NCBI GenBank assembly: GCA_964619535.1
Contig: CAZUEX010000004.1
Location: 186,001-250,000, forward strand
Direction of reading: 5' to 3'
DNA from: Leptonema sp964619535
GTDB lineage: Bacteria > Spirochaetota > Leptospiria > Leptospirales > Leptonemataceae
DNA: 64,000 bases
Below, piece after piece: positions 17,632 through 25,086 of this stretch. Below the pieces are notes generated by a model. It was not told the origin of the DNA. It did no database searches and saw nothing but the letters and a program-made list of their open reading frames with translations. Position numbers and translations under genes: made by a program. The stretch's first letter is position 1. Each line of letters starts with the position of its first letter.

Positions 17632-18219
17632 ATGACATATCAAGAATTCTTACAACGAACTGATTTCAGTAAAGAGGAGCTCCTGGCTTTCTCACAGGGG
17701 AACCTGGTGGAGGATGCTCCTCATGAACTTGCGAAGATGCCGGCTCCTCCATTCCTGATGATGGATCGCGTTACGGAAATCGTGAAGTCGGGCAAGAAAG
17801 GACGGATCGTTGCCGAGAAAGACATCCAGCTGGATGAATGGTTCTTTCAATGCCATTTTCGCGATGATCCGGTGATGCCAGGATGTCTTGGAGTCGATGC
17901 CGTATGGCAGCTGCTCGGATTCTACTGTTGCGTGAACGGGGCGCCGGGTTCGGGCCGGGCGCTTGGCGCAGGAGAGATCGAATTCTCCGGCCAGATCCGT
18001 CCGCATAACAGGGTATTGCAATACGAGCTGGACGTGCGGCGTTTTACGATGCTGCCCGATCAGGGGGCCTGTCTGGCCATCGCAAACGGTACGGTGCTGG
18101 TAGATGGAGAGGCTATTTACAGAGTAAACGATGCCAGAGTGGGTCTTTTTACAGGCATAGGTTATCGAGGTTATCCGAATAAAACAGAGAATTATATGGG
18201 CGGATTGTTGAATCGCTGA
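17632..18219 (+). CDS. fabA: 3-hydroxyacyl-ACP dehydratase/isomerase, FabA type
   Basis: The 195-aa hot-dog fold enzyme matches FabA rather than FabZ. It has PAPPFLMMDRV, then CHFRDDPVMPGCLGVDAVWQ with the catalytic His and the Asp that allows trans-2 to cis-3 isomerisation, and GAGEIEFSGQIRPHN. FabA introduces the cis double bond in anaerobic unsaturated fatty acid synthesis. A FabZ-type dehydratase follows two genes later, so the cluster could make both saturated and unsaturated chains. The usual FabA partner, a FabB-type synthase, may be the KS gene at 19419. Confidence 0.9.
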   Translation: MTYQEFLQRTDFSKEELLAFSQGNLVEDAPHELAKMPAPPFLMMDRVTEIVKSGKKGRIVAEKDIQLDEWFFQCHFRDDPVMPGCLGVDAVWQLLGFYCCVNGAPGSGRALGAGEIEFSGQIRPHNRVLQYELDVRRFTMLPDQGACLAIANGTVLVDGEAIYRVNDARVGLFTGIGYRGYPNKTENYMGGLLNR

Positions 18220-18242
18220 TACGGAAGAGAAGAGGGTTATAC

Positions 18243-18968
18243 ATGGAACAGAAAATAGCACTTGTTACCGGTGCCGGTCGGGGCATTGGAGCGGCCATTG
18301 CCCGTGAGCTTGGCCGCAAAGGCTTCATTGTTGGTATACATTACAATTCCAGCGCAGCACCGGCCGAGAAACTGAAAGAAGAAATTGGCAACGCCTTTCT
18401 GATCCAGGCTGATATTTCAACAGCCGAAGGATGTGACCGCATCTACAATGAAATCAAGGCCAGGCCTGAACCACTGGAAGTCCTTGTGAATAACGCCGGA
18501 GTCGTCAAAGACAATCCACTGTTTCAGGCATCCCTGGACGAGTTCCAGATGATGGTCGACCTGAACATGAAGGCTACCTGGTATCTTACAAAACGCCTGA
18601 TGCGTTTGATGATCCGGAATCGTAGTGGCAGAATTGTCAATATCTCCAGTGTGATTGGCAGTCAGGGGAATCCAACACAGTCCGTCTATGGTATGACAAA
18701 GGCTGCCATTGATAACTTCACGAAGGTGGCAGCCATGGAGATGGCTGAATATGGCATCCTTGTCAATTCCGTAGCGCCGGGCTTTATTGAAACGGACATG
18801 ACAAAGGATTTATCAGAAGAGCATAAGCAGTTTATCCTCGATCGCATTCCTCTGCGTCGTATCGGTCGGCCCGAAGAGATAGCCGAGGTTGTGGGCTTCC
18901 TTGCCACAGCCGGTAGCTACATCACCGGGACGGTCATACATGTAAACGGAGGAATGTATGGCGGCTGA
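18243..18968 (+). CDS. fabG: 3-oxoacyl-ACP reductase
   Basis: The 241-aa short-chain dehydrogenase is a typical FabG. It has the NADPH-binding VTGAGRGIGAAIA, NNAG near residue 80, the Ser-Tyr-Lys triad in NISSVIGSQGNPTQSVYGMTKAA, and the end ITGTVIHVNGGMYGG. It reduces 3-oxoacyl-ACP to the 3-hydroxy form. Its end overlaps the next dehydratase gene by 11 bp. Confidence 0.92.
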   Translation: MEQKIALVTGAGRGIGAAIARELGRKGFIVGIHYNSSAAPAEKLKEEIGNAFLIQADISTAEGCDRIYNEIKARPEPLEVLVNNAGVVKDNPLFQASLDEFQMMVDLNMKATWYLTKRLMRLMIRNRSGRIVNISSVIGSQGNPTQSVYGMTKAAIDNFTKVAAMEMAEYGILVNSVAPGFIETDMTKDLSEEHKQFILDRIPLRRIGRPEEIAEVVGFLATAGSYITGTVIHVNGGMYGG

Positions 18969-19422
18969 ACTGGTTACAGACCCGGCCATTATCGATCAGG
19001 TATTGCAGGCCGTTCCGCAGAGGCCGCCTTTTCGGTTTATTGATCGTATCGTGGAACTTTCAGAAGATCATATCATAGGAACCTATACCTATAAGCAGGA
19101 TGAGTTCTTCTATGCAGGTCATTTCCCGGGACATCCGGTAACGCCTGGTGTCATTCTACTTGAAACGATGGCACAGACAGGCGTGGTTGCTCTCGGCATC
19201 TATAATGCCCTGAAAAAGGGCGAGAACCTGAATCAGATTTCCCTTTTTACGGATGCCGAGGTCGACTTTGCTGCCATGGTTCTGCCCGGAGAAACGGTGA
19301 CGATAAAGAGCGAGAAGATTTTTCTTCGAAGAGGAAAGATACGGTCAAAGGTTGATGTGTACAAAGAGGACGGAAAACTGGCCGCCTCAGGAACCCTGTC
19401 GGGAATGGGAGTAACATTATGA
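18958..19422 (+). CDS. fabZ: 3-hydroxyacyl-ACP dehydratase, FabZ type
   Basis: The 154-aa single hot-dog domain has the FabZ pattern: LQAVPQRPPFRFIDRIVEL, then FYAGHFPGHPVTPGVILLETMAQ with the catalytic His and Glu. It dehydrates 3-hydroxyacyl-ACP to the trans-2-enoyl form. GGAGGA precedes the start inside the fabG end, and the stop overlaps the following synthase start (ATGA at 19419). Confidence 0.92.
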   Translation: MAAELVTDPAIIDQVLQAVPQRPPFRFIDRIVELSEDHIIGTYTYKQDEFFYAGHFPGHPVTPGVILLETMAQTGVVALGIYNALKKGENLNQISLFTDAEVDFAAMVLPGETVTIKSEKIFLRRGKIRSKVDVYKEDGKLAASGTLSGMGVTL

Positions 19423-20699
19423 GCAGACGAGTCGTAGTAACAGGTGTAGGAGTCATTACCTCAAACGGTCATGGTAAAGAAGAATTTTCCGCTGCTCTTC
19501 GCGAAGGGAAAAGTGGCATACGTTTTCGTCAGGAAATTGCCGATCTGAAGTTCGCATGTCAGGTCGGCGGATGGATTGATCGCGAAGTGCTGATGAAGAA
19601 GGCAGAAGGCTACTTCTCTGATGAAAGCCTGCTTGCCATGAATGAAATCATGATCCTTGCCGGTATTGCTGCCGTCGATGCATGGCGGGATGCGGGCTAC
19701 GAAGTTCCCGATCCAAAGGATGACCACGTGAACTGGGATGCAGGCTGTATCGTTGGCCTGGGTCTTTCCGGTATGGAAACGATCGCAGAAAAGGTGATTC
19801 CACGTATCGACGAAGGCAAGGTGAAGCGTCTTGGCTCGACGATGGTGGAGCAGATTATGGCCTCTTCGGTATCGGCCAAGATCGGTGGTTTACTTGCCCT
19901 GGGGAATCAATCCTCGTCGAACTCCAGTGCATGCAACACAGGAACGGAAGCCATCATCATGGGCTATGACCGCATCCGTCATGGCGACGCAGACCGTATG
20001 GTTGTCGGTGGAGCAGAGTCATCGTCGCGTTACGTCTGGGGAGCCTTCGATGCTATGAGGGTTCTCAGCTCAAAATACAATGACACACCCGAGAAGGCCT
20101 CACGTCCGATGAGTGCTTCCAGTGCCGGCTTCGTTCCTGGTTCAGGTTCGGGTGTTCTGTTGCTTGAAAGCCTGGAAAGTGCGCAGAAGCGCGGAGCGAA
20201 GATCTATGCAGAAGTGCTGGGAGCCCATCTGAACTGTGGCGGACACAGGAACGGGGGTAGCATGACATTTCCCAATCCGGAGTCCGTACAGATTGCAATC
20301 AAAGAAGCCATTCGCAAGGCGGGAATTCAGCCGGAAGAAATCGATGCCATAAACGGCCACCTGACGGCAACGATGGCCGATCCTGTAGAGGTGAATAACT
20401 GGGCCCAGGCCCTTGGCCTGCCCGCCGATAAGTTCCCGCACATTCAATCCACAAAATCGATGATCGGCCACTGTCTTGGTGCTGCAGGATCTATCGAATC
20501 AGCGGCCGTTATGTATCAGCTGGAGCAGGGCTTCCTGCACAGGTCGATTAACTGCGAGGATCTTCACGAGAAGATCCAGCCCTATGAAAAAAGCGTGCTG
20601 CAATCGACGCTCGATAAACAGGCGCGCATCTTTGCCAAGGCCAGCTTTGGTTTCGGCGATGTGAACGGATGCGTGATCTACAAAAAATGGGAGGGATAA
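19419..20699 (+). CDS. fabF: 3-oxoacyl-ACP synthase, KAS I/II type
   Basis: The 426-aa condensing enzyme has the thiolase fold. The nucleophile is the Cys in SSNSSACNTGTEAI near residue 168. The first His lies in AINGHLTATMADPVE, where the family normally reads NAHGTST, and the second in STKSMIGHCLGAAGSIE. It elongates acyl-ACP with malonyl-ACP. The changed residues around the first active-site His and a divergent N-terminus suggest a specialised rather than housekeeping synthase (inference). FabB- or FabF-type specificity cannot be told by eye. Confidence 0.88.
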   Translation: MSRRVVVTGVGVITSNGHGKEEFSAALREGKSGIRFRQEIADLKFACQVGGWIDREVLMKKAEGYFSDESLLAMNEIMILAGIAAVDAWRDAGYEVPDPKDDHVNWDAGCIVGLGLSGMETIAEKVIPRIDEGKVKRLGSTMVEQIMASSVSAKIGGLLALGNQSSSNSSACNTGTEAIIMGYDRIRHGDADRMVVGGAESSSRYVWGAFDAMRVLSSKYNDTPEKASRPMSASSAGFVPGSGSGVLLLESLESAQKRGAKIYAEVLGAHLNCGGHRNGGSMTFPNPESVQIAIKEAIRKAGIQPEEIDAINGHLTATMADPVEVNNWAQALGLPADKFPHIQSTKSMIGHCLGAAGSIESAAVMYQLEQGFLHRSINCEDLHEKIQPYEKSVLQSTLDKQARIFAKASFGFGDVNGCVIYKKWEG

Positions 20700-20740
20700 C
20701 TCCCGCGTGATCCTTTATCAATCCATATCAGGAGAAATTA

Positions 20741-20986
20741 ATGGAACAGAAGGAAATAATGGAAAAGGTCTTGAAGATTCTCGGACCGTATGCCAAAAAC
20801 AAAGATGCTCTTGCCGCGGCTAACGAAGGCACGAACATCCTGACAGATCTGGAAGTGAACTCTTCCCGTCTGGTCGACATCATCCTTGCTTTTGAGGATG
20901 AGTTCGATATTGAAGTCGAAGATGGCGAGGCCGACAAGGTGAATACCGTCGGTGCCGCTGTTGAGATGATCAAGAACAAGCTCTGA
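20741..20986 (+). CDS. Acyl carrier protein with an atypical attachment motif
   Basis: The 81-aa acidic protein has the ACP four-helix pattern, ending DEFDIEVEDGEADKVNTVGAAVEMI. The phosphopantetheine site, normally DSL, reads LEVNSSRLVDIIL; the first Ser after Asn aligns with the modified serine. It sits in the middle of the fatty-acid cluster, 41 bp after the synthase gene with a GGAGAAA ribosome site. It is probably a dedicated carrier for this pathway and is served by the phosphopantetheinyl transferase two genes downstream. Confidence 0.88.
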   Translation: MEQKEIMEKVLKILGPYAKNKDALAAANEGTNILTDLEVNSSRLVDIILAFEDEFDIEVEDGEADKVNTVGAAVEMIKNKL

Positions 20987-21051
20987 GAATGTTGCCGGGC
21001 AGGTATTGCCTGCCCGGACCTACTCCAGACCATTGCAATCCAGAGGATAAC

Positions 21052-21798
21052 ATGCGCCAGGACATGCCTTCTTTTGCCAGATACCTGCTCTGGCAGCGTC
21101 TGCTGGGCTGGCTTGCCTTTCCGGTTCTGGGAGTGGTTCTGGTTCTGGTGATGCGCCTGGTCGGACGCTATTCTATACGCGATGTAAAGACCGTTCGGCG
21201 CGAGTTTCGACGCATCGTGCGCGAAAATCCGTCTTTGCTGATATGTCCCAACCATCTCACGATGGTGGACTCTGCCATTATACAGTGGGCTCTGGCCTCG
21301 AATACGTTCTACTTCTTTCATTACCGAAAACTGCCGTGGAATATACCGGCTGTTGAGAACTTCCGTCATAGCTTCTGGCTGCGTCTGATCGTATACCTGA
21401 CGAAATGCATACCGATCGATCGAAAAGGATCGCCCGAGCACCGGGAAGGAGTTCTGGATCGAATGACATGGCTGCTTCGTCGCGGTGATCCTATCCTGCT
21501 TTTTCCAGAAGGGAGGCGTTCACAGACCGGTCGACTCGACCTCGAAGGAGCGGCTTACGGCACGGGACTGTTGCTGCAGCGAGTGCCAGATGCTGCCGTG
21601 CTGTGCATCTACCTGCGCGGTGATCATCAGGAGAAAAAATCCAGCCTGCCTGTTAAGGGAGAGCGATTTTCCCTGTCGATGCGTCTTATAAAGCCGGTCA
21701 CCGAATATAAGGGGATGCGGGCACAGAAGGACCTGTCACACCAGATTCTTTCTGTGCTGCAGTCCCTGGAAGACGACTACTTTGGTCGAAATGCCTGA
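21052..21798 (+). CDS. 1-acylglycerol-3-phosphate acyltransferase-like protein (PlsC family)
   Basis: The 248-aa membrane protein has an N-terminal hydrophobic segment (LLGWLAFPVLGVVLVLVMRLV) and the PlsC motifs: CPNHLTMVDS (His-x4-Asp) and FPEGRRSQTGRL. It should transfer an acyl chain to a hydroxyl acceptor such as lysophosphatidate; the acceptor here is unknown. The start at 21052 has AGAGG upstream; the frame is open to 20989. Its position next to the ACP suggests that it off-loads the cluster's acyl product. Confidence 0.85.
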   Translation: MRQDMPSFARYLLWQRLLGWLAFPVLGVVLVLVMRLVGRYSIRDVKTVRREFRRIVRENPSLLICPNHLTMVDSAIIQWALASNTFYFFHYRKLPWNIPAVENFRHSFWLRLIVYLTKCIPIDRKGSPEHREGVLDRMTWLLRRGDPILLFPEGRRSQTGRLDLEGAAYGTGLLLQRVPDAAVLCIYLRGDHQEKKSSLPVKGERFSLSMRLIKPVTEYKGMRAQKDLSHQILSVLQSLEDDYFGRNA

Positions 21799-21810
21799 AA
21801 GTGAGGACCT

Positions 21811-22518
21811 ATGGGTATTTTTTTACGGGATCCGCACTTTGTATTCGGGAACGATGTCGTGGACCTGCTTGAAGAGAAAGACCGATCCCGTGCCTTTTTA
21901 CAGCGCTATGTTCGTAAAATCTGTACCGAGGGTGAGGCCTCTTTTTTAGAGGCAGAAGAAGACTTTGAACTGGCGCTGTGGAAGATCTGGGCCCTGAAGG
22001 AAAGTGCCTTCAAGGCGGTGCACCGACGGGACCGAAGTCGATCCTTTCGCTACAGAGAGCTTGAAGTGCAAAGGGGATTTCAAGCCGTCTACGATCATGG
22101 CACGGGCCTTCTGCTTTCTGCTACCGTCTTCTTTCAAAAAGAAGGAAAGCGTCAGTCCGTCTTCGGCGTTGCCTGGTCTTCTTCTGAAACCGATGCCCTG
22201 CTTGTAAGCTGGATCGACGTGGCCCGCGGCGTCAATCTGTCGCGCGAGGTGCGCGAGCAGGCCGCAGACATATTGCGAAAGCTTGAGATCAATGTCTCTG
22301 CCGATGTGGTGCAGCGCTACCCCGCTCCCGAAGGGGACCTGTTGCCGCCCGTTCTTGCCCTGCCACTGGGGGAAGCTCCTGTGTCTTTATCCCATCATGG
22401 CCGCCTTGTGATGACGACCATGCATCTGCATGCCGATGTGGAGTCGCATCTGCAGCCCTGGAAGGCACGACCGGTCTGGCGTGATGGCCGCCGTATTTTC
22501 TATCTGCCAGCTCTTTGA
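21811..22518 (+). CDS. 4'-phosphopantetheinyl transferase
   Basis: The 235-aa protein carries the paired motifs of the family: GNDVVDL near residue 13 (Mg2+ binding) and WALKESAFKA near residue 60, the WxxKEA signature. The length and the C-terminal LSHHGRLV segment suggest a pseudodimeric Sfp-like enzyme rather than a short AcpS. It attaches phosphopantetheine from CoA to carrier proteins; the atypical ACP of the same cluster is the obvious partner. It is 12 bp downstream of the acyltransferase. Confidence 0.88.
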   Translation: MGIFLRDPHFVFGNDVVDLLEEKDRSRAFLQRYVRKICTEGEASFLEAEEDFELALWKIWALKESAFKAVHRRDRSRSFRYRELEVQRGFQAVYDHGTGLLLSATVFFQKEGKRQSVFGVAWSSSETDALLVSWIDVARGVNLSREVREQAADILRKLEINVSADVVQRYPAPEGDLLPPVLALPLGEAPVSLSHHGRLVMTTMHLHADVESHLQPWKARPVWRDGRRIFYLPAL

Positions 22519-22644
22519 AAGAAGATAAAGAAGAAAAGAAGACGGCCGTAAATTCCGACCTGCTGCAATCCGATACTAAAACCAGCACCGGCGGCAAAAT
22601 ATACACAGAGCCGGGAAGTGAGTTACCGGATGAAGGAGTGAGCC

Positions 22645-22836
22645 ATGAGCCCCAGCCTTCTCCTCGAGCGAGAAAAACCTGTTCTGCGTCCACAGACGAA
22701 AGAACGAGCAGCAGCGATTAAGTCAGGAGTCAAGCCCCTGCCTGTTGTAGACGAGCGCACCGGAATAGCGTTCCGCTGTCGTTGCGCCAATCCGCAGGGC
22801 CGACACGACGAACACTGCATCTACAACCTGGTATAA
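22645..22836 (+). CDS. Small hypothetical protein with Cys-x-Cys motif
   Basis: A 63-aa ORF preceded by an AAGGAG ribosome site about 7 bases before ATG 22645. It is basic in the middle (RPQTKERAAAIKSGVK) and ends FRCRCANPQGRHDEHCIYNLV, with three Cys and a His that could bind a metal. No family is recognised. It follows the phosphopantetheinyl transferase by 126 bp on the same strand and may be the last gene of that cluster. Confidence 0.5.
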   Translation: MSPSLLLEREKPVLRPQTKERAAAIKSGVKPLPVVDERTGIAFRCRCANPQGRHDEHCIYNLV

Positions 22837-22839
22837 CCA

Positions 22840-23598
22840 TCACAGGCCGACATGGAATCCGGCTCGCCAGCCGGTGTCCCACACGGTGGCCCTTCTGTGT
22901 AGAGCGGTGTAGTCCTGCCACATTACCTGGTAAAGGTCTGCGTATCCCTCTATTACGAGGGCAAGCGTCCTCTCTTGATTGAGAGCAATCTGCAGACCGG
23001 CGGAAGATGCGAAAAGGCCGTTAGCCGTATTCTCTTCTATGGGCGCCGAGATGCCGAGACGCAGAAAAGGCTGCACATACCAGCTTTCAGGTCTGATCCA
23101 CATATCGGCTGACAGCATGAAGTTCGGTGACAGGCTCATAGAGCGTCGTTGTTGATTGAAGTAGAGCTCTGCCAGGTACAGGCTTCCTGCCGGGTACAGA
23201 AAACCTTTACCGCCATCCTGCAATTGCCGGTAGTACTCGGTCATGTTCTCGGGTGGAAGATTGTATACCCGGGTAAATGAGCCAGTGGTTGAAAAGCCAA
23301 AGGCAAACCACTTACCGGTAGAAGCGAGGAAGCTGATGCGGCCCGAGCTGGATCGGACCTCCGGCCTCTGACCTGGCAGGTAAAGCTCGATGAGTGTGCG
23401 GTTCACGTTCTTCGATTCCAGCGATCGCAGAAGTGCTTCCGTCTGGAGCTGGTTCAAATAGGGGTCATTCATACGATGGGCCCAGGGGGACCAGCCTTCA
23501 CCACCAAGCAGCTGCAGCCCGACGATGGCATTGCTGTCAGGGTGCAGAGAAGCGAAAGGGGGAAGGAATAGCAGAAGCAGTAAGAGGGAGTATCTCAA
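22840..23598 (-). CDS. Probable outer-membrane beta-barrel protein
   Basis: The product of about 252 aa begins at TTG 23598 with a strong signal peptide, RYSLLLLLLFLPPFASLHPDSNA. The open frame runs upstream through a tRNA-Leu gene, which cannot be coding. The mature part alternates hydrophobic residues typical of barrel strands, such as RISFLASTGKWFAFGFSTTG and ESWYVQPFLRLGISAPI. It ends with an aromatic/hydrophobic strand, GWRAGFHVGL. No named family. It is convergent with the small Cys protein and only 6 bp after the tRNA 3' end, so it may be transcribed together with the tRNA. Confidence 0.68.
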   Translation of the reverse strand: MRYSLLLLLLFLPPFASLHPDSNAIVGLQLLGGEGWSPWAHRMNDPYLNQLQTEALLRSLESKNVNRTLIELYLPGQRPEVRSSSGRISFLASTGKWFAFGFSTTGSFTRVYNLPPENMTEYYRQLQDGGKGFLYPAGSLYLAELYFNQQRRSMSLSPNFMLSADMWIRPESWYVQPFLRLGISAPIEENTANGLFASSAGLQIALNQERTLALVIEGYADLYQVMWQDYTALHRRATVWDTGWRAGFHVGL

Positions 23599-23604
23599 CG
23601 AAAG

Positions 23605-23688
23605 TACCGGAGGTCGGACTCGAACCGACACGAGATCGCTCTCGGTAGATTTTGAATCTACTGTGTCTACCAGTTTCACCACTCCGGC
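23605..23688 (-). tRNA. tRNA-Leu (CAA)
   Basis: An 84-nt tRNA with a long variable arm. The acceptor GCCGGAG pairs with CTCCGGT, the anticodon stem is GTAGA/TCTAC with loop TTCAAAA (anticodon CAA), the variable arm is CGAGAGCGATCTCG, and the T arm has GGTTCGAGTCC. The discriminator is A and CCA is not encoded. Confidence 0.94.
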
Positions 23689-23739
23689 ATTCGTTGACGG
23701 GATGAGCATTCTCGGGTAGCGTTGACTGTAAACAAAAAT

Positions 23740-24477
23740 ATGTTCTATGTATACCGCACTTTTGAAGAGTTTCGCAGCCGGCCGGCCCGGATCGAACTTG
23801 TAACTGAAGAGATCCAGCATCTGAAGGCTCGTCGGCTCGATGAAGAAGCGGAGATCATCGTCTGCGACGGCCGCGGACGGACTGCTCCGGCACGCCTTGT
23901 TCGCCAGATGGTTTCGCGCAGGGAACAGTGGTCGGCCGTGGTGGACTACGACCGCCAGAGCTATACCGATGCTCCGGAACGCATCGTTTACTGTGCCCTG
24001 CCCAAAGGCAGCAGGGTTGATCTGATCCTGGAGAAGGGCACGGAGCTCGGTATGACGCGGTTTATTCCCGTTCGGTTTGAGCGTTCGGTGCGCGAAAGCT
24101 ATCCGGAAGAACGAGCCATGCGCATTGCAAGGCAGGCTGCCGGACAGAGTCAACGCTGTCATGTTCCTGTCTTTGAAGCGGCCATTGATTTTGAAGAATT
24201 GCTCAATCGTGTAGAAGGTTCGATAGAAGCCTGTATGTTCTTGCTACTCGATCCTTCGGGTAGGGCTGCAACGGATTTGCTTCCGCGGAAAAGTGAAGCA
24301 CAGCAGGCCATTCGTTCCCATGCCATCGTCGTTGGTCCGGAAGGCGGCATTACAGAGCTGGAAAGAACGGCACTTCTGGAAAAAGGAGCTCTGCCCGTGG
24401 CACTGGCCGATGGCATATTGCGTATAGAGACGGCGGCCCTGGCCGGTCTCAGCTACCTGAATCTATTGCAGGCCTGA
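23740..24477 (+). CDS. rsmE: 16S rRNA (uracil-1498-N3)-methyltransferase
   Basis: The protein of about 245 aa has the RsmE layout. An N-terminal PUA-like domain is followed by a SPOUT knot domain with LPKGSRVDLILEKGTELGMTRFIPV, RAMRIARQAAGQSQR, the SAM-binding IVVGPEGGITELE, and LRIETAALAGLSYL. It methylates N3 of U1498 in 16S rRNA. ATG 23740 gives the usual MFYVYR-type start; an in-frame TTG lies at 23722. Its end overlaps the convergent DUF454 gene by 15 bp. Confidence 0.93.
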   Translation: MFYVYRTFEEFRSRPARIELVTEEIQHLKARRLDEEAEIIVCDGRGRTAPARLVRQMVSRREQWSAVVDYDRQSYTDAPERIVYCALPKGSRVDLILEKGTELGMTRFIPVRFERSVRESYPEERAMRIARQAAGQSQRCHVPVFEAAIDFEELLNRVEGSIEACMFLLLDPSGRAATDLLPRKSEAQQAIRSHAIVVGPEGGITELERTALLEKGALPVALADGILRIETAALAGLSYLNLLQA

Positions 24478-24909
24478 GCGGGAATCGGGGATCGCTGCCT
24501 GGCGCTTTCGCGTTGGAATACGCCATATATAGATGGCAACCGTAAGACCGATGGCGGCAACGAGAATCTTAACCGGTAGCAGCGGAATAAAGAAGACAAC
24601 GGAGCTGATGATCGTGATGGCAAGCGTACTCAGGGCAAAGACCTTCGTGCCAGGCGTTAACGTACGTTCGATCCGCCACTGGTGGATATACGGTCCCAGG
24701 TATCGGTGGTTCATCAGGGCATTGTAGAACCGCACCGAGCTTCGGGCATAACACAGGGCTGTTAAGAGCAGAAATGGCGTTGTCGGCAGGACGGGCAGAA
24801 CGATACCCGCTATGCCCAATCCAAGACTGATCGTGCCGGTGGTGATCAAAACGATGCGTATAATACGACTGCGAACGGGATTGGTTTCGTGTGAGAAATC
24901 TCGCTGCAT
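24463..24909 (-). CDS. DUF454/YbaN-family inner-membrane protein
   Basis: The product of about 148 aa starts at ATG 24909 (MQRDFSHETNPV). It has the DUF454 signature: GIAGIVLPVLPTTPFLLLTALCYARSS followed by LMNHRYLGPYIHQW. Three or four hydrophobic segments are present. The family is widespread in bacteria, with unknown function. The open frame continues to 25107, but the extra residues have no matching pattern. It is divergent from the FAD/Fe-S oxidoreductase gene. Confidence 0.85.
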   Translation of the reverse strand: MQRDFSHETNPVRSRIIRIVLITTGTISLGLGIAGIVLPVLPTTPFLLLTALCYARSSVRFYNALMNHRYLGPYIHQWRIERTLTPGTKVFALSTLAITIISSVVFFIPLLPVKILVAAIGLTVAIYIWRIPTRKRQAAIPDSRSGLQ

Positions 24910-25086
24910 GATGATTGTCGGGTCACTTTCTGCTTTCAAAGAAGGAAGGCCCGGGGGCTCTGTCGACGAAAAAAGCACGGGTCGGCTCTTTCTAACGTAA
25001 GCGGCGGCAGGGCTCCCCTCTTCAAATATCAATAAAACACATTGACAGCATCTCTTGCCAGAACATGCTCCGGAATTGGGGGGGAC

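Noticed and set aside
16741..17643. 300-aa minus-strand ORF
   Set aside because: Antisense shadow of the enoyl-ACP reductase gene; composition rich in His, Gln and Cys, as expected for such shadows.
22515..22721. 68-aa ORF after the phosphopantetheinyl transferase
   Set aside because: It starts at TTG inside the stop region of the previous gene and is low-complexity; the frame beginning at 22645 has the better ribosome site.
23599..24162. Upstream part of the 440-aa frame on the minus strand
   Set aside because: It runs through tRNA-Leu and antisense to rsmE; the signal peptide marks the real start near 23598.
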